Source of the DNA: SYIM01 sp039800205
GTDB taxonomy: Bacteria > Pseudomonadota > Gammaproteobacteria > Burkholderiales > Burkholderiaceae_E
Reading direction: 5' to 3'
DNA length: 57,970 nt
Assembly (NCBI GenBank): GCA_039800205.1
Contig: JBDLRB010000241.1
Span: 1-57,970 of the forward strand
Positions 26,378 through 34,824 of the stretch are shown here, one piece after another (the first letter of the stretch is position 1; each line of letters starts with the position of its first letter). The position numbers and the translations under genes are program-made. The notes under the pieces are model-generated. The model made no database searches. It had not been told where the DNA came from and saw only the letters and a program-made list of their open reading frames with translations.

Positions 26378-27432
26378 GCCGGTTTGCGGCCTGAAAACAG
26401 CGTCCAGGGAAAGCGCCACCAGGGCCAGTCTGCGGCGGTCGAACCTTCAGTTTCGGCGAAGGGTTCGATCGAGATCTCGACAAAGCCTGCGCGCCCCAGC
26501 GCTTCGCGCACGTCCATCCGGTCGAAGGCGGGCAGGAAGCCCTCATTGTTCCGGACGGCGTGTCCATCCATCAGGAATTGCGACCAGCGGCTGCGGGTAC
26601 GGAAATCCAGATGCATCACTCGACCGCCCGGTTCCAGCAAGCGGAAGGACTCCACAAAAATTCGTTCGATGTCACTGACCGGTAATTCGTGAAGTAACTG
26701 GGTTGATGTGACGAGGTCGAATTGACCCTCGGCGTAGCCGGACCGAAGCGCATCACGCTGCGCGAATCGAACGTTGGCCAGTTCCATCTTGTGGGCGGTG
26801 ACCGCGGCGAGTTTGAGGCATGGACCGGACAGATCGATACCGATCACCTGTGCCTGCGGAAAGCGTTCGGCAATCGGAAAACTGCATTTGCCAAAACCGC
26901 ACCCCATGTCGAGAACCGAGCGGAATGGACCCTGTTCCTGGAGCAGGTCGGCAAAGCGCTCATGTGCCTCGAATCGTCGCGTATTCGGATGGATCGAGGT
27001 TGCGCTCGCCTGGTACATCAGACCATCGTAGTCCGCCCCCAGGAGATTACCGGGATGCTGATGGATATCGATTGCGTGGTAGTACGCAGGGATGGCCAAG
27101 TCCGGATCGAGCTCCAGGAGCCCCGTGCGTTCAGCCCCATCGAGTTGTTCGGCGACCCAATCGGGATGCGAATCGAATGTGCGCGCCAGGCCCCATCGCG
27201 GATCGGAGTATTTCATCCGCTGGTAGTGGCGTTCGATGAACGCATACCAACGATAGAGCGGCGTCTGAGCGATCTGGTTGATGGCCTCATCGGTCTGAGC
27301 AGGGCTCGCGCGTCCGTTGTCGATCGCCTGGTATTGGGTGTTCAGAACCGGATATAACTGGTTCGCCCACTGGGCACGAAGCGTACCGATGAATTCCTGG
27401 AATGCCGTGGCGGACCGGGGCAGATGACTCAT
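26374..27432 (-). CDS. Class I SAM-dependent methyltransferase
   Basis: A 352-aa protein with a Rossmann-fold methyltransferase domain at residues ~165-310: VLDMGCGFGKCSFPIAERFP (motif I), VIGIDLSGPCLKLA (acidic loop), FAQRDALRSGYAEGQFDLVTSTQLLHELP (motif IV), and RLLEPGGRVMHLDF. The N-terminal 160 residues are helical and unassigned. The substrate is unknown. It overlaps the upstream small gene by 4 bp, so the two are translated together. Confidence 0.75.
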   Translation of the reverse strand: MSHLPRSATAFQEFIGTLRAQWANQLYPVLNTQYQAIDNGRASPAQTDEAINQIAQTPLYRWYAFIERHYQRMKYSDPRWGLARTFDSHPDWVAEQLDGAERTGLLELDPDLAIPAYYHAIDIHQHPGNLLGADYDGLMYQASATSIHPNTRRFEAHERFADLLQEQGPFRSVLDMGCGFGKCSFPIAERFPQAQVIGIDLSGPCLKLAAVTAHKMELANVRFAQRDALRSGYAEGQFDLVTSTQLLHELPVSDIERIFVESFRLLEPGGRVMHLDFRTRSRWSQFLMDGHAVRNNEGFLPAFDRMDVREALGRAGFVEISIEPFAETEGSTAADWPWWRFPWTLFSGRKPA

Positions 27433-27782
27433 CGCTGGACTCCGTCAGCTGAGGCCGCCGCACTGAAGCGGCCGCTGGTCGATTTGGCGCGTCCGTCGAT
27501 CACCTCGTAGAGGTGGGTCACGAACGCTTCCCGGTCCTGGCGCAGCGATTCGGCTTCGGCCCGCTCAGGCTGAAAGTGCTCAAGCGCACCCAGATCCAGT
27601 TGGCCCTGCCGAGCCAGCAGGAACTCCAGGCAGCGGACCCGGTCGCGCAGCACGTGCAGTTCGGAGGCCATGACCAAAAGCATCTGCGCGAGGCGATCGC
27701 TGTTTTCGGACTCAAAGAAATTGAGCTCGGGCTCGGGGCGCTTGCCGAGTTTGGCCTGTTGCAGAGTGGGGTCGGGACTCAT
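27429..27782 (-). CDS. Small predicted coiled-coil protein, unknown function
   Basis: The 117-aa product has a central helical, heptad-rich stretch (SDRLAQMLLVMASELHVLRDRVRCLEFLLARQG, residues ~27-60) and no family I recognise. It overlaps the methyltransferase gene by 4 bp (ATGA), which argues that it is real and that the two proteins act together, perhaps as a partner subunit. Confidence 0.6.
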   Translation of the reverse strand: MSPDPTLQQAKLGKRPEPELNFFESENSDRLAQMLLVMASELHVLRDRVRCLEFLLARQGQLDLGALEHFQPERAEAESLRQDREAFVTHLYEVIDGRAKSTSGRFSAAASADGVQR

Positions 27783-27845
27783 GATGACGACTGCGGCTTC
27801 CGGAGATGATGTGATTCGGTGACGGCTGGGCGAGGCGGGCGTGGA

Positions 27846-28760
27846 TCAGTCGGGAAGGGCCACCGTGCCTTCAGGCAACTGGGCCACGTGCTCGGCGATC
27901 TGGCCGGGCGTGGCGAACCAGATCCGCGAGCGCTGAGCGGCCATATGCTCGAGAATCCGCTTCAGCTGGCGCGCGCGGTGCGGCTGGCCCATCAGGAAGG
28001 TATGGAGTGAGATCCCGCAGACCAGCGGCCAGCCATTTCGATCACCGTCCTCGAGCTGCTGGTCGAAGCCATCGCAGATCATCCGCGTGAACTCCTCGTC
28101 ACTCGCGCCCCGGTTGATGAAGGCGGGAATGTCGTTGAGTTCCATCGACGGGTAGGGCACGGCGAGGATGGGCCCCCGTGTCGTTCGGAACCATTGCGGC
28201 TGCTCGTCGAAGAACCAGTCCAGCATGTAGCGGTAGCCGTGTTCGAGGAGCAGTTCGGGGGTGTGTGCGCTCTGCGAAATGAACGGCCCCAACCATCCTG
28301 CCGGCGTGCGACCCTCTTCCTGCATGAAGCGTGCGTTGACGTCGGCAAACATCTGACGCTCGGTTGCCAGATCCATGTCGATCTGACGCTCGGAATTGGT
28401 CCGTCCGTGTCCCACAAATTCGTCGCCCCGTTCACGAAACGGCACGAGGATTTCGGGACAGACGTCGTAGACGCTCGCATTGACCAGGATCGAAAGCGGA
28501 ATCTGATAGCGGGCAAACAGTTCGGCAATCCGCCAGATCCCGACCCGGTTGCCGTAGTCGCGATACGCGTAGCCGCGATGGAAAGGCGCGGCGGGCAAGG
28601 AGGTAAAGTCAGGGCCCGGGTTACGACCGAACTCGAAGGCTTCGACGTTCAGCGCAAAGTAAACCGCCAGACGGGCGCCGCCCGGCCATGCGTACTGGGG
28701 GCGCTTGGGCAGGGCTGAAAAGGGATAACGATCGAAGCGGTTGTCGAAGCGCTTCATCAT
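27846..28760 (-). CDS. Polysaccharide-deacetylase-family (PuuE/allantoinase-like) hydrolase
   Basis: A 304-aa NodB-homology barrel protein of the PuuE-like class. Visible features are YAWPGGARLAVYFALNVEAFEFG at residues ~24-46, GNRVGIWRIAELFARYQIPLSILVNA near 75, and EFVGHGRTNSERQ near 114. The NodB His-rich motif 2 is changed to GHGRTNSE, as in cyclic-ureide-type members rather than chitin deacetylases. A small amide or ureide substrate is therefore more likely than a polysaccharide. It overlaps the isochorismatase-like gene by 4 bp and is the last gene of the TRAP operon. Confidence 0.72.
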   Translation of the reverse strand: MMKRFDNRFDRYPFSALPKRPQYAWPGGARLAVYFALNVEAFEFGRNPGPDFTSLPAAPFHRGYAYRDYGNRVGIWRIAELFARYQIPLSILVNASVYDVCPEILVPFRERGDEFVGHGRTNSERQIDMDLATERQMFADVNARFMQEEGRTPAGWLGPFISQSAHTPELLLEHGYRYMLDWFFDEQPQWFRTTRGPILAVPYPSMELNDIPAFINRGASDEEFTRMICDGFDQQLEDGDRNGWPLVCGISLHTFLMGQPHRARQLKRILEHMAAQRSRIWFATPGQIAEHVAQLPEGTVALPD

Positions 28761-29458
28761 CGACCTCCGCCCTGGGGCAAGGCGCGGATCGCCGCCATCA
28801 CCTCGGCCACCGGCTTCACGTCCGCATACTTGGCGGCCATGTCGAACAGATTGACGGCATGACTGGTTGCGCTGCGGTCATAGACGCACTCGATCGGGAC
28901 CGTGCAGCGGAAGTTGTAAGCGAATCCGTCGACGACGCTCCCCCGCACGCAGCCACTGGTGGTGCAGCCAGTCACCACCAGGCTATCGACGCCCAGATCA
29001 ACCAGGTAGCTGACCAGCGGCGTGCCGAAGAACGCACTCGGGTGCTTCTTGGGCAGCAATACGTCCCGCCCGGTGGGCGCGATTTCTTCGACGAAGCGGT
29101 AGCCTTCGGCGGCCACTTGCATCAGGGCCGGGACTTTTTCGGCGAGGCGGCCCGAATCGAAGCTTTCCTTGGGCGCCACGTAGGGGTAAAGCACCGGCAA
29201 CTCTTTCTCGCGAAACAGTTCGAGCAAGGGCTTGATGTGATCGACCGCTCGCCAGCCCACCTCGCCGCAGGACGTCTTGAATTCCTTGAGGGCGTCCCAG
29301 AAGGGTTCGCGCTTTGTGCCGACGGTCCGGTACTGGACGTCGATGATCAGCAGCGCCGGGCGTTTGCCCATGCCCTGCGGGCGTCCAAAGCCAGCGGCCT
29401 CGTAGGCGGCGATCTCGTCGGCACTGATGATGCCGTCCCATGGAGTCTTGTTTGTCAT
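28757..29458 (-). CDS. Isochorismatase-fold cysteine amidohydrolase (N-carbamoylsarcosine-amidase-like)
   Basis: This 233-aa protein carries the Asp-Lys-Cys triad: Asp in ALLIIDVQ (residue ~40), Lys in LPKKHPSAFFGTPL (~137), and Cys in VTGCTTSGCVRGS (~165). Such enzymes hydrolyse N-carbamoyl compounds, ureidoacrylate, maleamate or nicotinamide. In this operon a carbamoyl or amide group released from the imported compound is a reasonable target. The adjacent dctM is 3 bp upstream. The exact substrate cannot be told. Confidence 0.75.
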   Translation of the reverse strand: MTNKTPWDGIISADEIAAYEAAGFGRPQGMGKRPALLIIDVQYRTVGTKREPFWDALKEFKTSCGEVGWRAVDHIKPLLELFREKELPVLYPYVAPKESFDSGRLAEKVPALMQVAAEGYRFVEEIAPTGRDVLLPKKHPSAFFGTPLVSYLVDLGVDSLVVTGCTTSGCVRGSVVDGFAYNFRCTVPIECVYDRSATSHAVNLFDMAAKYADVKPVAEVMAAIRALPQGGGR

Positions 29459-29461
29459 CGA

Positions 29462-30766
29462 TCAATTCCTGAACATCACAGAGGGCAGCCAGGTGGCGAG
29501 ACCTGGGAAATACCAGAGCAGAAAACAGGCAAGGACCAGCGCCAGAAAAGACGGAACCGTGCCCTGAGCGATGAACATGATGTCGCGTTTCGCCAGGCCC
29601 TGCAGCACGAAGAGGTTGAAGCCGACCGGCGGCGTAATCGTTGCGATCTCAACGACGATCACGATGTAGATGCCGAACCAGAGGGGATCGATCTTCGCGG
29701 CCTCGATCATCGGCGTCACCACCGAGAGCGTCAGGACGATCATTGACACGCCATCGAGAAAGCAGCCCAGGATCAGGTAGAGCACCGTGAGAACGATGAT
29801 CAGTGTGCCCGCGGCCAGTTGCCAGTCGGTGATCAGGGCGGCCAGTTGTTTGGGGATCCCTGTGAAGCCCATGGCGACGGATGTGAAGGCGGCGCCTGCC
29901 AGGATGAAGGCCAGCATGCAGGAGGTCTCGGTCGCCCGCATCAGTGCGTCCGAAAAGTTCTTCCAGTTCATCGTACCCGTCACCGCCGACAGGATCAGCG
30001 CACCGATCACGCCGATCACGGCCGCCTCGGTGGCGGTCGCGAAGCCGCCGTAGATCGAGCCAATGACGAAGATGATCAGAAGAATGACCGGGATCAGTCG
30101 CCGCGATGCATGGAGCTTCTGCCACAGGGTCTGCGGCGGATCGGCAGGCGGGATGGACCCCGGGCGAAGCCAGGCCGTCACCATGATGGCAAGCATGAAA
30201 AGTAAAACGAGCAGGATGCCGGGGAGAACGCCTGCGACAAACAAGCGGGCGATCGACACATCGGCTGCGACGCCGTAGACGATCATCATGATCGAGGGTG
30301 GAATCATGATGCCGAGCGTGCCTGCACCGGCGAGCGAGCCCAGTACGACTTTCTCGTCGTATCCTCGGCGAAGCAGTTCGGGAATGGTCATCCGCCCGAT
30401 GGTCACGACTGTGGCGGTCGATGAGCCCGATACGGCCGCGAAGATGCCCGACCCCACCACGTTGACATGGAGCAATCGGCCCGGAAGGCTCCTGACCCAC
30501 GGCGCGATGCCGGAGAACATGTCGTCGGACAGTCGGGTCCTGAACAGGATTTCGCCCATCCAGATGAAAAGCGGTAGTGCGGTCAGTGACCATTCCGAGC
30601 TCTGCCCCCAGAGCGTGGTGGCCAGAAGGGGAAACACCGGCGCATCGGTAAAGAGCGCCATGCTGATCACACCGACGATGATCAACGACAGCGCGATCCA
30701 GATGCCGCCGGCGAGCAGGGCCAAAATCGAGACCAGCAGGACGATGATAGCGAGAGATTGTTCCAT
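29462..30766 (-). CDS. dctM: TRAP transporter large permease (DctM family)
   Basis: DctM (434 aa) is the ~12-helix membrane subunit that moves substrate using a Na+ gradient. Family motifs are VNVVGSGIFAAVSGSSTATVVTIGRMTIPEL near residue 100, LGIMIPPSIMMIVYG near 152, and EIATITPPVGFNLFVLQG near 378. It overlaps no neighbour, but dctQ ends only 5 bp upstream. It forms a three-part transporter with dctQ and dctP. Confidence 0.93.
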   Translation of the reverse strand: MEQSLAIIVLLVSILALLAGGIWIALSLIIVGVISMALFTDAPVFPLLATTLWGQSSEWSLTALPLFIWMGEILFRTRLSDDMFSGIAPWVRSLPGRLLHVNVVGSGIFAAVSGSSTATVVTIGRMTIPELLRRGYDEKVVLGSLAGAGTLGIMIPPSIMMIVYGVAADVSIARLFVAGVLPGILLVLLFMLAIMVTAWLRPGSIPPADPPQTLWQKLHASRRLIPVILLIIFVIGSIYGGFATATEAAVIGVIGALILSAVTGTMNWKNFSDALMRATETSCMLAFILAGAAFTSVAMGFTGIPKQLAALITDWQLAAGTLIIVLTVLYLILGCFLDGVSMIVLTLSVVTPMIEAAKIDPLWFGIYIVIVVEIATITPPVGFNLFVLQGLAKRDIMFIAQGTVPSFLALVLACFLLWYFPGLATWLPSVMFRN

Positions 30767-30771
30767 AGGGA

Positions 30772-31305
30772 CTACTCGTAAGCCGCGTGCCGGTCGCCGT
30801 CATCGCCCTGACGTTCGGCATCCAGGTAGGCGGGGTTGCCTCCGCGAAGCATCACGATCAGGTCGTCCAGGAAGGCGACGAACAGCATGATCGTTCCACA
30901 GGACATCGCCGTCTGGGGAATCCATTTGGCGATTGGGATGAGGCCGATCGTGTACTCGGGCCAGCGGATGCCTTCGATGGTCATGTCGACGGTGTACCAG
31001 GCGAGCATGCCGGTGAGCCAGGTCCCGATGGCCACACAGAGCAGTTCGACGCCTCTGCGCCTGGATGGGCTCAGGCGTGTGATCAGTAGATTGACGCGGA
31101 TGTGTACGCCGCGTCGGTAGGTATAGGCCAGAGCCAGGAAAGACGAGGCCGCGAGCGCCAGTCGGGCGAAGTCGTCCGCCGAGGGCACCAGCACTTCAAA
31201 CCAGCGGCCGATGATCTGTGCAGCGATCAATACGCCGATCATCAGCAGAAACACCGCGGCCAAGGCGCCGCTCAGACGATAAAGCGAATCGAGCAGTCGT
31301 CGCAT
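30772..31305 (-). CDS. dctQ: TRAP transporter small permease (DctQ family)
   Basis: DctQ (177 aa) has four predicted membrane helices, including ALAAVFLLMIGVLIAAQIIGRWF near the N terminus and the family-typical VPSADDFARLALAASSFLALAYTYRRGVHIRVNLL. It scaffolds DctM. It lies between dctP and dctM on the same strand, about 100 bp after dctP with a strong hairpin in between. Confidence 0.9.
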   Translation of the reverse strand: MRRLLDSLYRLSGALAAVFLLMIGVLIAAQIIGRWFEVLVPSADDFARLALAASSFLALAYTYRRGVHIRVNLLITRLSPSRRRGVELLCVAIGTWLTGMLAWYTVDMTIEGIRWPEYTIGLIPIAKWIPQTAMSCGTIMLFVAFLDDLIVMLRGGNPAYLDAERQGDDGDRHAAYE

Positions 31306-31350
31306 CAGTGTTCTCTTGACGGGAATCCTGGCGATGGGCCAGGAGGGGCT

Positions 31351-31384
31351 GCGTTACGCCCGAGCGCAGCATCGGGCGTAACGC
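31351..31384 (-). repeat. 13-bp perfect stem-loop between dctP and dctQ
   Basis: GCGTTACGCCCGA and TCGGGCGTAACGC pair completely around an 8-base loop. No U-tract follows on the minus strand. Such structures often protect the 3' end of the binding-protein mRNA so that more of it is made than of the permeases. Confidence 0.65.
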
Positions 31385-31406
31385 CGGTCTGACAACCGCT
31401 ACGGGA

Positions 31407-32396
31407 TCAGCGCTTCAGCGCGGCCTGATAGGCGTCAACGACTTTTTTGCCGTCTGCCCCGGTCTTCTTCAGCCAGTCATCCAGCATCGTGTTGCCGATT
31501 TTCTTCAGCTCGGCTGCGAAAACGGGCGTGATCGGCGCGAGCGTCATGCCATTGGCCACCAGCTGCTTGGGCGCCACCCCGTTTTCGACCTCGCTCATTT
31601 TCCAGCCGCGATCCTCGGCGACCTTGGCCTGCTCGAGAAGCAGCTTCTTGTGTCCGGCCGGCAGCGCCTGGAAGGCCTTTTCGTTCACGAAAGCGACGTT
31701 GCAGGGCACCCACGCCTGGGTGTCGTACACGTACTTGGTGTAGTCCCAGGCCTTGGTCGTGACACCCGTCCCCGCGGCCGTGAACATCGTGTCGATGATG
31801 CCCGAGGTGAATGCCTGGGGAATCTCGGTCGCCTGTACCGTCGTGGGAATGGCGCCCATCAGCTGCGCCAGGCGGGCGGTCTGCGCGTTGTAGGTGCGCA
31901 TCTTGCTGCCCTTGAGGTCAGCGATCGAGCTGACGGGCTTCTTGGAGTAGAACGCCTGCGAAGGCCAGGGCGCCATGTACAGGGCGCGCAGCCCTCGCTT
32001 CAGCAAGCGCTCCTCAATCGCAGAGCGACTGGCCTCGAGGAGCGCACGCGCTTCCTTGTAGCCCGCGGCTACAAACGGAATGGCATCAAGTTCGAACATC
32101 GGTTCTTCGGCCCCCATGCTGGCCTTGAACACCTCACCGATCGGCACCTGCCCGCGCTGTACGGCGCCGCGGATCTCCGAGATCTTGATCAGCGAACCGG
32201 CAGTGTGCACCGTGATGTCGAACGCGCCGTTCGAGGCCTTTTTGAGGTCCTCGGCGAATTGCACGGTGTTTTTGGTCAGTACCTCGCGATCGGCGTAGGG
32301 GGTAGCCATATTCCATTTCACGGTCTGGGCGAAGGCCGAGCCGCTGACCAGAGCGACGGCCAGGGCCGCGGCGATGGGGGTAAGTGACGGACGCAT
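31407..32396 (-). CDS. dctP: TRAP transporter periplasmic substrate-binding protein (DctP family)
   Basis: Periplasmic binding protein (329 aa) with a Sec signal peptide (MRPSLTPIAAALAVALVSGSAFAQ). The DctP fold follows: VKWNMATPYADREVLTKNTVQFAEDLKKAS, then a central Arg-containing ligand region GSKMRTYNAQTARLAQLMGAIPTTV near residue 150. ATG at 32396 is preferred over 32408 because TTGGAGAC precedes it. The ligand is probably a small carboxylate; the two hydrolases downstream suggest one bearing an amide or ureide group. Confidence 0.9.
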   Translation of the reverse strand: MRPSLTPIAAALAVALVSGSAFAQTVKWNMATPYADREVLTKNTVQFAEDLKKASNGAFDITVHTAGSLIKISEIRGAVQRGQVPIGEVFKASMGAEEPMFELDAIPFVAAGYKEARALLEASRSAIEERLLKRGLRALYMAPWPSQAFYSKKPVSSIADLKGSKMRTYNAQTARLAQLMGAIPTTVQATEIPQAFTSGIIDTMFTAAGTGVTTKAWDYTKYVYDTQAWVPCNVAFVNEKAFQALPAGHKKLLLEQAKVAEDRGWKMSEVENGVAPKQLVANGMTLAPITPVFAAELKKIGNTMLDDWLKKTGADGKKVVDAYQAALKR

Positions 32397-32423
32397 GAGT
32401 GTCTCCAAGTTGAGGGCGAGCGT

Positions 32424-32453
32424 TTTTTACGCCGGAATGGTCTGACCTGTCAA
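32424..32453 (-). promoter_or_regulatory. Sigma70 promoter candidate for the TRAP operon
   Basis: On the minus strand a perfect TTGACA (32453-32448) is 18 bases from TAAAAA (32429-32424), about 30 bp before the dctP start. Confidence 0.55.
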
Positions 32454-32537
32454 TTTCAATGAGGACGGCCCGCTTCGGGCGAGGCCGGGAATCAAGCTTG
32501 GAATTTAACTGCGAAACGCGATCCGAGGGGCTGGGCG

Positions 32538-32990
32538 TCAAAAGACGAAGGGGACAAAGGCGCGTGTACGGGCCCGGTATTCAGCATAGTCGGGGTAGTG
32601 CCGGGCGAGCATCCATTCTTCCAGCAGTGCCTTGATCGAGAGTACGCAAACCAGGGTCAGACAGAGCATCCAGCCCGGAAAGCTGTTGATGATCCACCCG
32701 AGCGCGACCCCGACGCCCATCAGCGCCGTGTACATCGGATGACGAATCGTGCGGTAGGGACCTTCGCGGATCAGGCGGCCGCTCAGTCTTGGGGCCGGGT
32801 GGATGTTGAAATTTCCCGGGCGGTTGGCGAGCAGGGCCCAAAGTCCAAGGGCGAGGCTGATCGCAGCGAGCCCGAGCGCGCCCGGGGGCGCGGGGTCCAC
32901 GGTCAGGACGTGTCCCGCGAGAAACAGCTGGGCGGCCAGCGTCAGAAACTGGAGGGCCACGAGGAAACGGCCCGAACCCTGATGTGCCAT
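32538..32990 (-). CDS. ICMT/PEMT-like small membrane methyltransferase
   Basis: A 150-aa protein with four hydrophobic segments and the isoprenylcysteine carboxyl methyltransferase-type C-terminal signature GPYRTIRHPMYTALMG (residues ~77-92) and EEWMLARHYPDYAEYRARTRAFVPF. Members methylate lipidic or small substrates with SAM; many are uncharacterised. It is divergent from the orphan regulator and borders the lipid island, so a lipid substrate is possible. I see no PhoB-like repeat oriented toward it. Confidence 0.7.
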   Translation of the reverse strand: MAHQGSGRFLVALQFLTLAAQLFLAGHVLTVDPAPPGALGLAAISLALGLWALLANRPGNFNIHPAPRLSGRLIREGPYRTIRHPMYTALMGVGVALGWIINSFPGWMLCLTLVCVLSIKALLEEWMLARHYPDYAEYRARTRAFVPFVF

Positions 32991-33077
32991 CTTCAGACTC
33001 CCCTGGACTGGGCCGTTCGAGCGGCGCGCCCTGTTTTTCTGTATCCCTGAGTCTATCTGAAGTCGGCTTTGACCGGT

Positions 33078-33095
33078 TCGTCATGGTTTCGTCAT
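33078..33095 (+). promoter_or_regulatory. PhoB-box-like direct repeat upstream of the orphan regulator
   Basis: Two identical 7-mers TCGTCAT are separated by 4 bases (11-bp period), resembling the PhoB consensus CTGTCAT-N4-CTGTCAT. A TAGGGT at 33105 could be the -10. It lies 55 bp before the regulator start, suggesting autoregulation or PhoB control. Confidence 0.5.
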
Positions 33096-33150
33096 GCTCG
33101 GTCGCTAGGGTGGTCGCACTGAACAGCGCAGCACTCAAGAGCGTTCCGCC

Positions 33151-33921
33151 ATGAATGAGATCAACGATGCGGTTCGGTCGACCCACGACACGGAGCCCTG
33201 CAAGGACCGATCCGGCCTGCCGCGCGCGCTATGGGCGGTCGACTTGCGACAGCCCGCCGCTGTCGGACAGGTGCGGGAACACTGGGTTCGTGCCTTCTCG
33301 GAGTCGGGGCATTGGCAGATCCACTGGGTGTCGGGCGACCTCTTCGCGACCCAGCCGCCGCCGGATGTCCTCATCGTGCTCGTCGAAGCGTCTGTGAATG
33401 AGCGTATGGACACCATCGTCGACCTGATCAGTCAATTCGGGGTGGCCCGGCCGGTCGTCGTCGCCCTGTGCGCCGACCCCGATCCAGCCCTTTCACTCGT
33501 GTTGTTTCGGCACGGTACGGATCTTGTTCTGCCGTCTGAGGCCGATGCGCAGGTGATCGAGGCCCAGGTCAGGGTCATCGTCCGTCGACTGTTCCCGCGT
33601 CCGCTGGGCGACCCGATCGAGAGGGGGCGCTTGCGGCTGGATCCGGCCATCAAGCGCGTGTGCCACCTGCGGGGTGACTGCCGTCTGGATACGGCGTTGA
33701 CGCCGACAGAGTGTCGAATCCTTGAGGTGCTTCTTCAACGCCCTTACCGGGCGCATGCACGGGCCGAACTGATTCATTCGGTCTGGGGGAGCCAGAGCCG
33801 GGTCGATGTCAGGACGATCGATGTGCACATGAGGCGCCTGCGCGAAGGTCTCTCGCGAATTGGCTGCGACGCGATGCTCGAGACAGTACGCGGTGTGGGA
33901 TATCGACTGGTTCCGGATTGA
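33151..33921 (+). CDS. OmpR/PhoB-type winged-helix regulator with degenerate receiver
   Basis: The C-terminal ~100 residues of this 256-aa protein are an OmpR-type winged helix (LTPTECRILEVLLQRPYRAHARAELIHSVWG, VDVRTIDVHMRRLREGL, ETVRGVGYRLVPD). The N-terminal ~120 residues resemble a receiver, but the phospho-acceptor position in PPDVLIVLVEAS is not Asp and the usual Thr/Lys switch residues are not evident. No sensor kinase is adjacent. It may act without phosphorylation. Repeats of the type bound by this family flank it (33078-33095 and 33925-33953). Confidence 0.75.
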   Translation: MNEINDAVRSTHDTEPCKDRSGLPRALWAVDLRQPAAVGQVREHWVRAFSESGHWQIHWVSGDLFATQPPPDVLIVLVEASVNERMDTIVDLISQFGVARPVVVALCADPDPALSLVLFRHGTDLVLPSEADAQVIEAQVRVIVRRLFPRPLGDPIERGRLRLDPAIKRVCHLRGDCRLDTALTPTECRILEVLLQRPYRAHARAELIHSVWGSQSRVDVRTIDVHMRRLREGLSRIGCDAMLETVRGVGYRLVPD

Positions 33922-33924
33922 TCG

Positions 33925-33953
33925 TTGTCATCGCAACTTCATCATTTTTTCAT
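33925..33953 (+). promoter_or_regulatory. Three-unit PhoB-box-like array upstream of olsB
   Basis: TTGTCAT, ACTTCAT and TTTTCAT occur at 33925, 33936 and 33947, each 11 bp apart. GAAAAT about 6 bp further on may serve as -10. The array lies between the regulator stop and the olsB ribosome-binding site. Confidence 0.55.
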
Positions 33954-34007
33954 CAAGGTGAAAATTGCGGCGATCACGATGATGGGGCTTTCACATAAGG
34001 AGCCCCC

Positions 34008-34808
34008 ATGCAGTCGATCAAAGGCCATCGAATGGAGCGAGACGGCGGGCCGCTTGAGGCTTCCCGAAGACAGGGTCTGAGCGTTCGGCTTGCACGAACC
34101 TGGGACGAAGTCGAAGCCGCTCAGCGGCTTCGCTGGCGGATCTTTGCCCAGGAACTCGGTGCTGAACTTGAAGGCCCGAGTGGGATCGACCATGATCGAT
34201 TCGATGATCACTGCGACCACCTGATTGCCATCGATCAGTCGCATGGTCGAATCGTTGGTACTTACCGCATCTTGCCCCCTCATGCATCCGCCCGGCTGGG
34301 AGAGCTTTACTCGGATGGAGAGTTTGATCTCAGTGCGCTGGCGGATCTGCGTCCCTCGATGATGGAGATCGGCCGCTCCTGCATTGATCCAGCATGGCGG
34401 GGCGGGGCGGCGATGGCGATGCTCTGGCGCGGAGTCTACCGCTATGCCATCGAGCGCCGCGTGACGACAATCGTCGGCTGCGCCTCCGTCTCGCTCAGTG
34501 ATGGCGGCCAGTATGCGGCCAACCTGACTCGGCTTCTCCTTGAATCGATGGTCGATACTTCGATCCAGGTCACCCCTCGTGAGCCGTTTCGATTCGATTC
34601 GCTCAATTCGGTCAAGCGGGTCGAGCCGCCTACCCTGATCAAAGGCTACTTGAGAGCCGGTGCCAGAGTGGGTGGCTTGCCGGCCTGGGATCGACGCTTC
34701 AATTGCGCGGACTTCCTGATGCTGTTGGCGGTTGAGCAATTGTCGAGCCGGTTTGCAAGGCGGTTTGGCGACCCGGTCAAGCGCTTGGATTGGCCGCTTG
34801 CTGCCTGA
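34008..34808 (+). CDS. olsB: Ornithine N-acyltransferase OlsB (ornithine lipid synthesis)
   Basis: OlsB transfers a 3-hydroxyacyl group from ACP to the alpha-amino group of ornithine, the first step to phosphorus-free ornithine lipids. The protein (266 aa) matches the OlsB family of the GNAT superfamily: SVRLARTWDEVEAAQRLRWRIFAQE near residue 26, DDHCDHLIAID, MMEIGRSCIDPAWRG near 120, and PPTLIKGYLRAGA followed by DRRFNCADFL near the end. AAGGAG precedes ATG 34008. No olsA acyltransferase lies nearby, so the second acylation must be encoded elsewhere. In rhizobia this gene is PhoB-induced, and an array of PhoB-like repeats is present. Confidence 0.85.
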   Translation: MQSIKGHRMERDGGPLEASRRQGLSVRLARTWDEVEAAQRLRWRIFAQELGAELEGPSGIDHDRFDDHCDHLIAIDQSHGRIVGTYRILPPHASARLGELYSDGEFDLSALADLRPSMMEIGRSCIDPAWRGGAAMAMLWRGVYRYAIERRVTTIVGCASVSLSDGGQYAANLTRLLLESMVDTSIQVTPREPFRFDSLNSVKRVEPPTLIKGYLRAGARVGGLPAWDRRFNCADFLMLLAVEQLSSRFARRFGDPVKRLDWPLAA

Positions 34809-34824
34809 ATCCCGGTGCGGCAGT

